Below, in pieces: positions 33,840 to 41,134 of a DNA stretch of 64,000 nucleotides. This DNA comes from JBFMCC01 sp037445635 (GTDB lineage Bacteria > Chloroflexota > Anaerolineae > Anaerolineales > Villigracilaceae), in contig JBBIKC010000011.1 of NCBI GenBank assembly GCA_037445635.1, positions 12,837 through 76,836 on the forward strand. The letters are read 5' to 3'. Under the pieces are notes generated by a model. It was given only the letters and a program-made list of their open reading frames with translations. It searched no databases and was not told the DNA's origin. Position 1 is the first letter of the stretch. Every line of letters begins with the position of its first letter. Made by a program: the position numbers and the translations under genes.

Positions 33840-34307
33840 ATGCCTTATTTGATTGACGGCCACAACCTGATTCCCAAATTGGGAATGAGCCTGCGCTCGG
33901 TGGACGACGAACTCGAACTCGTTCATCGTTTGCAGACGTTTTGCCGTCTTCAGCGCCGACAGATCGAAGTGTTCTTCGACGGCGCGCCGCCCGGACAGGA
34001 CGGCCGACGCGCGTTCGGAAGTGTGACCGCGCACTTTGTCCGCGCGGGGACGACGGCCGATTCCGCCATCCGCGCCCGCCTGAAAAAACTCGGGCGCGCG
34101 GCGCGCAACTGGACGGTTGTCACGTCCGACCGACAGGTTCAGGCCGAAGCGCGCCAGTCCGGCGCGGCAGTGATCTCATCCGAAGACTTCGCCCGGCAAG
34201 TGATCGAAGTTCTGCGCGCCGGGCCCGCGAGCGAATCGAAAGAGAAGGGGATGTCGAAATCCGAACTGGACGAATGGTTGACCCTCTTTCGTGACAAAGG
34301 GCGCTAA
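33840..34307 (+). CDS. NYN-domain (YacP-like) putative ribonuclease
   Basis: A 155-residue NYN/PIN-like protein. YLIDGHNLIPKLG at the N-terminus supplies the first acidic residue, EVFFDGAPPG the second and TVVTSDRQVQAEAR the third, the pattern of YacP/Rae1-type endoribonucleases that act in RNA decay or on translating ribosomes. The C-terminal 35 residues are charged and helical. A leaderless promoter overlaps the preceding hairpin. Target RNA unknown. Confidence 0.83.
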   Translation: MPYLIDGHNLIPKLGMSLRSVDDELELVHRLQTFCRLQRRQIEVFFDGAPPGQDGRRAFGSVTAHFVRAGTTADSAIRARLKKLGRAARNWTVVTSDRQVQAEARQSGAAVISSEDFARQVIEVLRAGPASESKEKGMSKSELDEWLTLFRDKGR

Positions 34308-34479
34308 TTCAGATAAATCATCTCCGATTTCTAACCTCTCTTTAATGTATTTTGGATGATTAGGGTGTATATTGTCACCAAGACACCTGCCCTCCCTTTA
34401 CTGGTATCTAGGTGTCATCCACCGAACGGCCCGCATGTCCCCCCCATGCTTGCCAACGGTGGTGTCCCTCCCCCCTCAA

Positions 34480-34514
34480 GATTGCCAGGCATGTCACTGA
34501 CATGCCTGGCAATC
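34480..34514. promoter_or_regulatory. 35-bp perfect palindrome upstream of deacetylase gene (operator candidate)
   Basis: GATTGCCAGGCATGTCA and its complement flank a single central C. It ends ten bases before a TATAAT at 34524-34529, which itself is six bases before the ATG at 34536. Location fits an operator; no T-run supports a terminator. Confidence 0.5.
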
Positions 34515-34523
34515 GTTTAAGCG

Positions 34524-34529
34524 TATAAT
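34524..34529 (+). promoter_or_regulatory. -10 element of histone-deacetylase-like gene (leaderless)
   Basis: TATAAT ends six bases before the ATG. No ribosome site is possible in this space. The -35 region falls inside the palindrome. Confidence 0.45.
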
Positions 34530-34535
34530 GCCAGC

Positions 34536-35540
34536 ATGTCTACAATTGTCACGCAGGTGCTTTCGCCCGGCCACGAATTTCCCGATCACCCCGAACGTCC
34601 CGGCAGATTCGAATTGCTGGATGAAAAAATAAAAACGTTTACATTCGAGTCGGTGGACGCAATGCCCGCCACGCGTGACGAGATCGCGCGCGTGCACTCG
34701 CCGCGCATGATTCAAGCCGTGGAAGAAGCCGCGCGGCAGGGACCGGGAATCATTGACTATGCCCCAACGTATGTGACTCATACATCTTTCACTGACGCCC
34801 TGCTCGCCTCAGGCGGGACCCTGGGCTGTGTGCGCGCGGTCTGGGGCGGGGACGCGGCGAACGCGTTTGCGCTCGTCCGCCCGCCCGGCCATCACGCCGA
34901 ACCGACGCGGGCGATGGGATTCTGTCTGTTCAACAACGTGGCCGTCGCGGCGCGTGACCTGCTCGAACGCGGCGCTCAGCGCGTGCTGGTCATTGACTAT
35001 GACGCGCATCACGGTAACGGAACCGAAGCCGCGTTCTTAAATGATGAACGGCTTGGCTATCTTTCGACTCATCAATGGGGCATCTATCCAGGAACGGGAC
35101 GTATGGACGACGCGCCTCATGCCAAGGGACGCATTGTCAACGTGCCGCTGCCAGCCTACGCGGGGGATTCGGTCTTTGCGCAAATCTTCGAACAGGTGAT
35201 GAAGCCGCACATCGAAATGTTTCGCCCGGAGATGATCCTTGTTTCCGTGGGCTTCGACGCACATTGGTCGGACCCGATCACCATGCTGGGACTTTCGAGC
35301 GCGGGGTATCATCACATCGCGAAAAGATTGGTGGAACTCGCAAACGAGCATTGCAAAGGGAAAATCGTCTTCGTGCTGGAGGGAGGCTACAGCGCGGAGA
35401 ACGTGGCCAGCGGCGCGGGCGGAGTCCTGGCCGCGTTAAACGGCGGGCAGTATAAGGGTGCGAACGATGCGTCTCCACATCCCGAACCTGATATAACGCG
35501 TATGCTCGAGTCCATCCGCGCCTGGCATGGATTTGTTTAA
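34536..35540 (+). CDS. Histone deacetylase-family amidohydrolase
   Basis: Zinc-dependent deacetylase of the HDAC/AcuC/acetylpolyamine amidohydrolase fold, 334 residues. Motifs: HPERPGRFELL near residue 17, PPGHHAEPTRAMGFCLFNN near 113 with the tandem catalytic His, VIDYDAHHGNGTEAAF near 150 with zinc ligands, FDAHWSDP near 240 and LEGGYSAENVA near 285. Bacterial substrates may be acetylated proteins or polyamines. Expression likely starts from the leaderless promoter next to the palindrome. Confidence 0.92.
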   Translation: MSTIVTQVLSPGHEFPDHPERPGRFELLDEKIKTFTFESVDAMPATRDEIARVHSPRMIQAVEEAARQGPGIIDYAPTYVTHTSFTDALLASGGTLGCVRAVWGGDAANAFALVRPPGHHAEPTRAMGFCLFNNVAVAARDLLERGAQRVLVIDYDAHHGNGTEAAFLNDERLGYLSTHQWGIYPGTGRMDDAPHAKGRIVNVPLPAYAGDSVFAQIFEQVMKPHIEMFRPEMILVSVGFDAHWSDPITMLGLSSAGYHHIAKRLVELANEHCKGKIVFVLEGGYSAENVASGAGGVLAALNGGQYKGANDASPHPEPDITRMLESIRAWHGFV

Positions 35541-35596
35541 GTCCTCCCCTTTTATCTTCTAAATTTTTCCTGTACACTTCAGTCACGGAGAGAATT

Positions 35597-36685
35597 ATGG
35601 CGACCAAACGATCCAAAGGATTCATTCAACTCGAATGGGTGTGCCCGAACTGCAACAGCCGCAACCCCGGGCCGAAGAAGACCTGTGAAAATTGCGGCGC
35701 ACCCCAGCCGGATAATGTGCAGTTCTATGCCCCGGCTCAGGCCAAGTTGATCCAGGATGAAAACGTGGCGCGCGCCGCGGCCGCGGGCGCGGACATCCAC
35801 TGCGGGTTTTGCGGCACGCGCAATCCCGCCACCGCGACCGTGTGCTCGCAATGCGGCGGGGATTTGAAAGAGGGCAAACAGCGCGCATCGGGAAAGGAAA
35901 TGCGACGCCAGGCCGCGCCGACCGAGATCACCTGCACGAACTGCGGACAGGTCAACCCGTCCACGCGGACGATGTGCGCCAACTGCGGCGCGGCGTTACC
36001 GCTGGCGGCCTCCGCGGCTCCGCCTCCCGCGCCGGGCGGGATGTCGTTCAACACGCCGGGCGGGCTGACTCCCGCCGCGCCGGTCGTCCCGGCCAAAAAA
36101 CCCTCGCGCGCGCCGTGGTTGATTCTGGGCGGCGTGCTGGCCTGCATCGCGGTGATCTGTGTGGTGGTCGGCGCGTTATTCCTGTTCCCCACTGCAACGG
36201 TTGATGGAACGGTCACGAGTGTATCCTGGCAGACCTCTGTGCCAATTCAGGAAGTACGGCCGGTCAATTATTCGAATCAGGCGGGTAGTCCGCCCTCGGA
36301 TGCGTACAATGTGTCCTGCCGTACCGAGAGTCAGGAGGTCTGCGAAGAGAAAGTGGTGGATACCGGCACAGGCTACGGCGAGGTGGTGCAGGAATGTCAT
36401 ACCGAGTCGCAGGATTATTGCTCCTACACCGTGGACGAGTGGACGACGGTCCGCACCGAGACGCTCAACGGCAATGACAACTACCCGGTCTACGCGGACC
36501 CCTTCCTCGTCGGCAACCAGCGCAAGGGATCGCCCTCCGAAGCCCTGAACGTGTACTTCTCCACCGACAAGGGCCAGTTGACCTACTCGCCAGGCACGGT
36601 CAGTGAGTTTCAACAGTTCGTCGTCGGCAGTACGTGGACTCTGCGCCTGAACGCGCTGGGCGGCGTGGTGAGTGTGGAGAGGTAG
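35597..36685 (+). CDS. Triple zinc-ribbon, single-pass membrane protein
   Basis: A 362-residue protein with three zinc ribbons: CPNCNSRNPGPKKTCENCG (residues 16-34), CGFCGTRNPATATVCSQCG (73-91) and CTNCGQVNPSTRTMCANCG (112-130). A Pro/Ala linker, one TM helix at about 174-197 and an extracytoplasmic domain with paired cysteines (SCRTESQEVCEE, ECHTESQDYCSY) follow. I do not recognise the outer domain. GGAGAG precedes the ATG. The last 37 bases are repeated perfectly downstream of the next two genes. Confidence 0.8.
   Translation: MATKRSKGFIQLEWVCPNCNSRNPGPKKTCENCGAPQPDNVQFYAPAQAKLIQDENVARAAAAGADIHCGFCGTRNPATATVCSQCGGDLKEGKQRASGKEMRRQAAPTEITCTNCGQVNPSTRTMCANCGAALPLAASAAPPPAPGGMSFNTPGGLTPAAPVVPAKKPSRAPWLILGGVLACIAVICVVVGALFLFPTATVDGTVTSVSWQTSVPIQEVRPVNYSNQAGSPPSDAYNVSCRTESQEVCEEKVVDTGTGYGEVVQECHTESQDYCSYTVDEWTTVRTETLNGNDNYPVYADPFLVGNQRKGSPSEALNVYFSTDKGQLTYSPGTVSEFQQFVVGSTWTLRLNALGGVVSVER
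36648..36684 (+). repeat. 37-bp direct repeat, copy 1 (3' end of zinc-ribbon gene)
   Basis: TGAACGCGCTGGGCGGCGTG and the following 17 bases, identical to 37487-37523. Encodes LNALGGVVSVER; this copy ends in TAG. Confidence 0.95.
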
Positions 36686-36741
36686 TACGAAATGCGAGAA
36701 TGTGCCGCTGAATTATAGTAGAATCGGTGCAGAGGATTATT

Positions 36742-37101
36742 ATGGCCACATTTAAAATTTCAGAAGAGTTGGCCGGAACGATCCAAAAAGAGGCTACGCT
36801 TCGCGGTATATCGGTCGAAGAGTATTTACGGTCAGCCGTTCGGCGGGAGCGGTCCATGGCAGCGCGCCTGAAAATAGAGTCGGAACAGGAATGGTGGCTG
36901 AACCTGCCTCTCAGCAGACGGGCAAAATACGAAGGGGAATTTGTTGCAATTCACAGTCGGAAAGTAGTGGATCATGACAAGGACGAGGCGGCTTTATACG
37001 CGCGGACCCGGAAGAAATATGGAAAGACGCCGGTCCTGATCATGCCTGCCGAGGGACCGAGAGAGATTCGCATCTACAGCCCGCGGCTGGCCCGTCAATG
37101 A
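36742..37101 (+). CDS. Ribbon-helix-helix/DUF5678-like protein (antitoxin-like)
   Basis: A 119-residue protein. The first 45 residues (TFKISEELAGTIQKEA, GISVEEYLRSAVRRE) look like a CopG-type ribbon-helix-helix DNA-binding module. The rest (KYEGEFVAIHSRKVVDHDKD, TPVLIMPAEGPREIRIYSP) resembles DUF5678, a small domain often seen in antitoxin-like genes. ATG at 36742 follows AGAGG by seven bases. Base composition is lower in GC than the neighbours. Its stop overlaps the ATG of the retropepsin-like gene, implying coupled translation. The toxin-antitoxin reading is inference. Confidence 0.7.
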   Translation: MATFKISEELAGTIQKEATLRGISVEEYLRSAVRRERSMAARLKIESEQEWWLNLPLSRRAKYEGEFVAIHSRKVVDHDKDEAALYARTRKKYGKTPVLIMPAEGPREIRIYSPRLARQ

Positions 37102-37484
37102 AAACAACGGCCTACAGTCAGGAATATTTGCCCGTTGCACCGGTATTGCCGGTCGGCATCGCGGCTCCGGGGGAAGCGCCCGAGGGCAATGAACTGGCAC
37201 TGATCGATACAGGCGCAGACGGTACGTTTGTTCCGATGGCTGTGCTGGAGGATTTGGATTTACCCATCTCTTACATGACGAATGTCCGCTCGCATCTTGG
37301 GGATACACTACATCGTGTTCCAGTTTACAGAGTGGATGTGGTCTTGTTCGGTTCGATTCGCCTGCCCGGAATCGAGGTAGTTGGGGACGATTGGGGGGAA
37401 CGGATCATTCTCGGCAGGAATGTGTTGAACTTGTTGCGGTTGCACCTGGATGGGCCAGAGCAAACGGCTGGTGTGGAGGAGTAG
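37098..37484 (+). CDS. Retropepsin-like aspartic protease
   Basis: A 128-residue single-domain aspartyl protease-like protein. The catalytic flap-and-loop motif ALIDTGADGTFVP near residue 34 and the second motif ERIILGRNVLN near 108 match retropepsin-type domains that work as homodimers. No signal peptide, so cytoplasmic. The ATG overlaps the stop of the ribbon-helix-helix gene (ATGA). The partner could be its substrate or its repressor; both are inference. The pair is bracketed by 37-bp direct repeats. Confidence 0.75.
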   Translation: MKTTAYSQEYLPVAPVLPVGIAAPGEAPEGNELALIDTGADGTFVPMAVLEDLDLPISYMTNVRSHLGDTLHRVPVYRVDVVLFGSIRLPGIEVVGDDWGERIILGRNVLNLLRLHLDGPEQTAGVEE

Positions 37485-37486
37485 CA

Positions 37487-37523
37487 TGAACGCGCTGGGC
37501 GGCGTGGTGAGTGTGGAGAGGTA
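37487..37523 (+). repeat. 37-bp direct repeat, copy 2
   Basis: Perfect copy of 36648-36684, starting three bases after the retropepsin-like stop codon. Here the reading frame ends in TAA and continues into A-rich DNA and a terminator, as expected of the original 3' end of the zinc-ribbon gene. Confidence 0.95.
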
Positions 37524-37557
37524 AAAAAAGAAGGAATGTAATTGGATTCCCCCATAC

Positions 37558-37592
37558 GAAAAGGAGTGGACCTGATAGGTCCACTCCTTTTC
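37558..37592. terminator. Terminator hairpin between direct repeat and hydrolase remnant
   Basis: GAAAAGGAGTGGACCT with its exact complement, three-base loop, 16-bp stem, with A-tract and T-tract ends so it can act in both directions. Confidence 0.8.
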
Positions 37593-37632
37593 GCTTTCCA
37601 CCTGCGGCACAGTCTCCTCCGTACCGTTTTGA

Positions 37633-37779
37633 TTACGGTATCAACGCTCTCAGCAAATCCTGCCTCCATGCGCGCGCTTCGGGGTCGTACGCGCCGAAGC
37701 CTGAACCGAATTCCCAATATACCCATGTAAAGCCGCGTGCTTCCGCCTGCTCGCGGACAAACGCCGTCCACGGTACGGT
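37633..37779 (-). pseudogene. C-terminal remnant of a GH5-like cellulase-family glycoside hydrolase
   Basis: The frame reads LTVPWTAFVREQAEARGFTW-VYWEFGSGFGAYDPEARAW-RQDLLRALIP and a TAA stop, matching the end of cellulase-family hydrolases (WxYWEFGxGFGxYDP...LLxAL). It has no start and begins exactly at the hutH stop codon, so roughly 300 upstream codons are missing. The gene was probably truncated by a deletion or by arrival of hutH. Confidence 0.75.
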
Positions 37780-39302
37780 CAATCCAGTTTACCCACCGCC
37801 TTCTCCACTTCTTCCAAAATCTCCCCCGATTTGACCAGCGCCTTCATCGTGTTGTGATCGGGATACAACGGACGATCCACGTCGAGATGCGCCACGTGTT
37901 TGCGAATCACCTCGCGCGCTTTTTGCGTTCCCTTGCCGGGCTGGAACTCGCGAAAATCCAGTGCCTGCGCCGCGGCCATGAACTCGATGCCGAGCACGCC
38001 ATACGCGTTATCCAGAATCTGGTTGTTCTTGAGCGCCGTATTCATGCCCATCGAGACGAAGTCCTCCTGGTCCGCCGCGGCGGGGATGGATTGGATGCTC
38101 GCGGGCGTGGAGAGAATCCTCTGCTCCACGATCAGATGGTCGGCGGTGTATTGCGAGAGCATGAACCCGGAGTAGAAGCCCGGCTCGTGCGCCAGGAAGT
38201 CGGGCAGCCCCTGCGAAAGAGCCGGGTTGGTCAGTCGGTTCAGCCGCCGTTCCGAGAGCACGCACACCATCGTGATGGCCGCGCCGGCCATATCCATCGG
38301 CAACGCGACCGGACTTCCCTGAAAGTTCGCGCCGGTCAGGGTCAGTTTTTCATCGGGCAGGAAGATCGGGTTGTCGGCCACGCCGTTCAGTTCGATCTCC
38401 ACCTGCGAGCGCGCGTATGCCACCGCGTCGCGCGCCGCGCCGATCACCTGCGGCGTCGAACGCATTGAATAGGCGTCCTGCACTTTCGTCTTCATCTTGC
38501 CGGTCGTCAGGTCCGAGCCTGCAATGACCTTCATGATATTTTGCGCGGACGTGACGGCGCCGCGGAAACCGCGCAGTTCGTGCAGTTTCGCATTGTACGG
38601 TTTGAGATTGCCAAGCAAAGCCTCGATGGACATGGCCGCGGCGATCTCGGCCTGCTTCAGCCAGCGCTCCATGTCGTAGAGCGCCAGCGCGCTCATCGCG
38701 GTCAAGAGATTCGACCCGTTGATCGCGGCCAGACCGTCGCGCGCCTGAAGGCCCGGAATCGGAATCCCCGCGCGCCGCATCGCCTCGGACCCCGGGAGGC
38801 GTTCGCCTTCGAAGAACGCTTCGCCTTCGCCCATGAGCAGGAGCGCGGCCTGCGCCATCGGAGCCAGATCGCCGCTCGCGCCGACCGAGCCTTTCGTGCA
38901 CACCACCGGCGTCACGCCCTTGTTGAGCATCTCGACGTAGGTCAGCGTGATCTCCGGGCGGCAGGCGGAATGTCCGCGCGCGTGGACGTTGATTCGGCTG
39001 GCCAGCGCGGCGCGGACGTGTTCAATCGGCGCGGGATCGCCGATGCCCGCGGCGTGGTTGTAGATGAGATACTTCTGGAACTCCTTCACCTGCTCGTCGT
39101 CCAGCACCTTCTCGGAGAACTCGCCGATGCCGGTGTTGGTGCCGTACATGATCTCGTGCGCGGCGAGTTTCTCCTCCAGCACGGCGCGGCAGGCGCGGAT
39201 ACGCTCCAGCGCGGCGGGGGCCAATTCCACTTTTTCATTGAAGCGGGCGATGGCGACGAGTTTTTCGATCGTGAGGGACGATCCATCGAGGATGATGGTC
39301 AT
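37779..39302 (-). CDS. hutH: Histidine ammonia-lyase
   Basis: Deaminates L-histidine to urocanate. The MIO cofactor triad Ala-Ser-Gly is in GSVGASGDLAPMAQ near residue 143; YGTNTGIGEFS near 58 and the C-terminal Glu-rich active-site DQEDFVSMGMN near 405 are as in HutH. Length 507 is normal. No hutU, hutI or hutF is nearby, so it is an orphan of the pathway or an MIO aromatic lyase of related specificity. AGGAG stands eight bases before the ATG. Confidence 0.9.
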   Translation of the reverse strand: MTIILDGSSLTIEKLVAIARFNEKVELAPAALERIRACRAVLEEKLAAHEIMYGTNTGIGEFSEKVLDDEQVKEFQKYLIYNHAAGIGDPAPIEHVRAALASRINVHARGHSACRPEITLTYVEMLNKGVTPVVCTKGSVGASGDLAPMAQAALLLMGEGEAFFEGERLPGSEAMRRAGIPIPGLQARDGLAAINGSNLLTAMSALALYDMERWLKQAEIAAAMSIEALLGNLKPYNAKLHELRGFRGAVTSAQNIMKVIAGSDLTTGKMKTKVQDAYSMRSTPQVIGAARDAVAYARSQVEIELNGVADNPIFLPDEKLTLTGANFQGSPVALPMDMAGAAITMVCVLSERRLNRLTNPALSQGLPDFLAHEPGFYSGFMLSQYTADHLIVEQRILSTPASIQSIPAAADQEDFVSMGMNTALKNNQILDNAYGVLGIEFMAAAQALDFREFQPGKGTQKAREVIRKHVAHLDVDRPLYPDHNTMKALVKSGEILEEVEKAVGKLD

Positions 39303-39332
39303 GGGAGGACTCCTGATAAAGGAATGAAGTTA

Positions 39333-39361
39333 TTGTACTCCAAAGCATAGGCAGGTAAAAT
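39333..39361 (+). promoter_or_regulatory. Promoter of the SGNH/MBOAT operon
   Basis: TTGTAC, 17-base spacer, TAAAAT, with the ATG only nine bases after the -10, indicating a leaderless or nearly leaderless message. Confidence 0.6.
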
Positions 39362-39370
39362 CAGGCCGTT

Positions 39371-40390
39371 ATGCGCCTGACCGTCCGCTTTGTTGTTTCG
39401 TTCACTGCTTTCCTTTTCCTCGCATCCATCGCGGTCCAATCAGTCTTTCAGGGACCCTACCCCGATTCACCCGGCCCTCACCTTACACCGCGCATTGCAA
39501 GAGAGTACCTGCAAGAGATCAAGTCACAACGCCCGCAGATCCTCCTGCTGGGCGATTCGATGCTGACCAAGGACGTGGATGCAGACCTCTTTCAAGAGCA
39601 AATTGGCCTCACCACCTACAAACTGGATGTGCCCGGCTCGGCCTCGGCGCTCTGGTATCTCCTGCTCGAGCACAATATCCTCCCCGCCGGCGAACCGCCG
39701 CAGACCGTTGTCATCCTCTTCCGCGATGCGCTCCTCACCGCGCCCTCCTTCCGCGCCGACGGGCCCTATTTCGGGATGCTGGATAAATATTCCTCCCCTG
39801 AAGATACCCTGTTCCTCCAACTCGCCTATGTCCAGCGCATGAGCCTGCCCGAGCGCGCCCTGGACATGTTCCTGCCGCCCTACAGTTACCGCGTCGAACT
39901 GCTCGACGCGCTGGGCGCGTTTCAGCGACATGCCCTCCCGTCCCTTCTTGGCTGTGATGCGCCGTGCAGCGACGCCGCCTTCGACTCGGTCCTGCGCTCG
40001 GACATTCCGCCCGAGGTCCTGTCCAGCATGATCCTCGACGCCGAGCAGGAACTTTATTCTCCCGGCGCGCTGAATTTCGATAAACAAGTTGCACATTCTT
40101 TCCTGCCTGAAATCATCCGCCTCGCGCAGGAAAGAGACATTCAACTCATCTTCGTCCGCGCGCCGACGAACCTGTTTCCGAATCCCGCCGCCGAACCGAA
40201 TGGATTGGAAACCTACGTTCAGGATTTGCAGACCTATCTTGACGAGCGCGGCATTCCCCTGCTCGACCTCGCTCACACCCCGCAGATTCACCCGGAGCAT
40301 TTTTCCGACCCGCATCACATGACTGCCGAGGGCAAAATGATTTTTACAGAGATTCTGGCTGAGGCTCTCCAGCCATTGCTCGAGGAGTAG
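39371..40390 (+). CDS. SGNH hydrolase-type, secreted (AlgX/DltD-like role), paralogue 1
   Basis: A 339-residue protein with one N-terminal helix (residues 5-25) acting as signal anchor. SGNH block I is ILLLGDSMLTKDVDADL near residue 57 (Ser nucleophile) and block V is DPHHMTAEGK near 318 (Asp and His). VPGSASALWYLLLEHN follows block I. With an MBOAT protein in the operon, the likely job is transfer of acetyl groups to an extracellular polymer, by analogy to AlgI/AlgJ/AlgX or DltB/DltD. A close paralogue lies at 42548-43561. Confidence 0.8.
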   Translation: MRLTVRFVVSFTAFLFLASIAVQSVFQGPYPDSPGPHLTPRIAREYLQEIKSQRPQILLLGDSMLTKDVDADLFQEQIGLTTYKLDVPGSASALWYLLLEHNILPAGEPPQTVVILFRDALLTAPSFRADGPYFGMLDKYSSPEDTLFLQLAYVQRMSLPERALDMFLPPYSYRVELLDALGAFQRHALPSLLGCDAPCSDAAFDSVLRSDIPPEVLSSMILDAEQELYSPGALNFDKQVAHSFLPEIIRLAQERDIQLIFVRAPTNLFPNPAAEPNGLETYVQDLQTYLDERGIPLLDLAHTPQIHPEHFSDPHHMTAEGKMIFTEILAEALQPLLEE

Positions 40391-40392
40391 AT

Positions 40393-41127
40393 ATGGAAAA
40401 AGAATACATCCCCAAATCTGTCATGGTCATCCACGCGCATCCCGACGACCAGGAATTCACCGTCGCCGGAACGCTCGCCAAATGGGCGCGCGCCGGGTGC
40501 GAGATCGTCTCGGTGATCATCACCAGCGGAGACGCCGGGTCGAACGACCCCGCGCATGGGCCCGATTACAAGCCGGTCCTGTCCCTCATCCGCGAGGGCG
40601 AGCAGAAGGCCGCCAACGAGGTGCTGGGAGTCAAGCAAACCATCTTTCTTCGTTACGCGGACGGCGAACTTGTCGCCGACATCCCCCTCCGCAGGGAACT
40701 GACGCGTCTCATCCGCCGATTCAAGCCCGAGGTCGTAATGACCGGCGACCCGACGCAGTTGTTCTACGGCAACGGCTACATCAACCATCCCGATCACCGC
40801 GCCGCGGCGCAGGCCGCCATTGACGCCGTCTTCCCCTCCTCCGGCACGCGGCTCATCTTCACCGACCTGCTCGACGAGGGGCTGGAACCGCACAACGTTA
40901 AACGGTTGTATGTCCACGGGTCCGAAAAGCCCGATACGTGGGTGGACATCGGTGACACGCTCGAGGTCAAGATCGCCGCGCTGAAAAAACACGCCAGCCA
41001 GATCGGCGAATGGGACGTCGAAAAGGAAATGCGCGCGTGGGCCGCCGAGGCGGGCAAGGAGAAGGGGCTGGCCGCGGCCGAGGATTTCCGCGTGATGATC
41101 CTGGCCGAGGAACATCCTGAATCATAG
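40393..41127 (+). CDS. PIG-L family N-acetylglucosaminyl deacetylase-like protein
   Basis: A 244-residue LmbE/PIG-L zinc hydrolase. The metal site is VIHAHPDDQEFTVAGTLAKW (His, Asp-Asp) plus NHPDHRAAAQ near residue 134. Family members remove acetyl groups from GlcNAc-containing glycolipids or thiols. GAGGAG precedes the ATG two bases after the upstream gene, so it is co-expressed with acyl-transfer genes; together they could swap N- and O-acetylation on one glycan. That pathway is inference. Confidence 0.9.
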   Translation: MEKEYIPKSVMVIHAHPDDQEFTVAGTLAKWARAGCEIVSVIITSGDAGSNDPAHGPDYKPVLSLIREGEQKAANEVLGVKQTIFLRYADGELVADIPLRRELTRLIRRFKPEVVMTGDPTQLFYGNGYINHPDHRAAAQAAIDAVFPSSGTRLIFTDLLDEGLEPHNVKRLYVHGSEKPDTWVDIGDTLEVKIAALKKHASQIGEWDVEKEMRAWAAEAGKEKGLAAAEDFRVMILAEEHPES

Positions 41128-41134
41128 GCATCGA

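Noticed and set aside
36727..36741. GTG start for the ribbon-helix-helix gene
   Set aside because: AGAGG lies between this codon and the ATG at 36742, so the ATG is the better start.
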